From Dysgonamonadaceae bacterium (lineage in GTDB: Bacteria; Bacteroidota; Bacteroidia; Bacteroidales; Azobacteroidaceae): 17,653 nt of DNA. The stretch lies in NCBI GenBank assembly GCA_031284225.1, contig JAITAH010000382.1:1-17653 (forward strand). Reading direction: 5' to 3'. A model generated the notes under the pieces. It was not told the origin of the DNA and made no database searches. It worked only from the letters and a program-made list of their open reading frames with translations. The translations under genes and the position numbers were made by a program. Shown here piece after piece: positions 17,133 to 17,653 of the stretch (its first letter is position 1; every line of letters begins with the position of its first letter).

Positions 17133-17653
17133 TCGGCAAATTTCAATCCTTGCAGTTTATCCCATGCGCCGCGCGTAAAATCGGGGATTTCAACCGGAGC
17201 GCCGTTGTTGCGGGCGGAGATTTCGGATAATTCTACGATGCACGACCATTCGGCGGCGTCATACACATCCTCGTCCAAGGGCAAGCCGTTGCGCAGGCAA
17301 TAAATCAGGCGGTAATCCATAATAAAATCCATTCCGCCGTGGGCGATGCTTCCCAATTCGGCCGCCGTTTTGCCGGCTTGTTTGTAGAACGGATGTTCAT
17401 AAACGGCCAACAGCGAATCCATTTCCTGCTGGTTCAAGCGGGTGTGCGCATTCGGGTCGAGAGCAATCTGGCGAATCGGGTATTTTTGTGCAAAACCTTT
17501 GGTTCCGCTGATGGTATGCAAGCGGTTGTAGGGTCGCGGACTGGTTACATCGTGTTGAATCATAATCGTTTTACCCTTTTGCGTTTTGATGAGGGTCGTG
17601 TTCATATCGCCCAGCGCGTAAGGTTGAGCGGCTTCGGGAGAGTCTTTGCCGAA
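17129..17653 (-). CDS. GH109-like Gfo/Idh/MocA family protein, C-terminal part (cut by window edge)
   Basis: The open frame runs without a stop to the right edge, so the visible 174 residues are the C-terminal part of a longer gene; the internal ATG at 17605 is not a believable start, since frame-matching family sequence (YALGD before MNTT) lies ahead of it. Matches to GH109 / Gfo-Idh-MocA proteins include '[17 protein letters not shown]', '[11 protein letters not shown]', '[20 protein letters not shown]' and '[19 protein letters not shown]'. GH109 enzymes use bound NAD to hydrolyse terminal alpha-GalNAc through an oxidation-elimination route. The nucleotide-binding and catalytic part is outside the window, so activity (and any signal peptide) cannot be judged; a plain sugar dehydrogenase is possible. 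Its stop codon overlaps the HTCS stop by four bases. Confidence 0.82.
   Translation of the reverse strand, partial: FGKDSPEAAQPYALGDMNTTLIKTQKGKTIMIQHDVTSPRPYNRLHTISGTKGFAQKYPIRQIALDPNAHTRLNQQEMDSLLAVYEHPFYKQAGKTAAELGSIAHGGMDFIMDYRLIYCLRNGLPLDEDVYDAAEWSCIVELSEISARNNGAPVEIPDFTRGAWDKLQGLKFAD

Overview
The window looks like chromosomal DNA of a Bacteroidota member, most likely Bacteroidales. This rests on a SusC/SusD pair, a one-polypeptide hybrid two-component regulator, Bacteroidetes-type promoter elements (TAnnTTTG), weak Shine-Dalgarno sequences, and a protein with a type IX secretion (T9SS) C-terminal sorting domain. The T9SS cargo suggests a lineage that keeps that machinery (for example Paludibacter- or Dysgonomonadaceae-like) rather than a typical human-gut Bacteroides; this placement is inference.

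Layout. Left flank, minus strand: a small secreted DUF4252 protein (10-513) and a sugar kinase of the N-acetylhexosamine kinase / aminoglycoside phosphotransferase fold (728-1810). Centre, plus strand: a polysaccharide utilization locus (PUL) from 1964 to 17132. In order it encodes a SusC-like TonB-dependent transporter, a SusD-like lipoprotein, a DUF4874/DUF4832 lipoprotein that looks like an uncharacterised TIM-barrel glycosidase, a T9SS-exported protein with a CBM9/DOMON-like domain, a SusE/F-like multidomain lipoprotein, a GH31 glycosidase of the MYORG/alpha-galactosidase-like type, and a 1368-residue hybrid two-component system (HTCS). Right flank, minus strand: the C-terminal part of a GH109-type Gfo/Idh/MocA protein (17129 to the window edge), whose stop codon interlocks with that of the HTCS.

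Working model (inference). The SusE/F-like and T9SS proteins and SusD bind a glycan at the surface, the DUF4832 protein may cut it, SusC imports the fragments, periplasmic GH31 trims an alpha-linked sugar, and the HTCS senses a product by its periplasmic propeller and switches on the divergent promoter region before susC. The N-acetylhexosamine kinase-like gene on one side and the GH109-like gene on the other hint at amino-sugar glycans, but the substrate cannot be read from sequence alone.

Gaps inside the PUL are 23 to 39 bases, except for a 162-base gap before GH31 that holds a REP-like palindromic repeat. No RNA genes, CRISPR arrays, transposases or clear frameshifts were seen.
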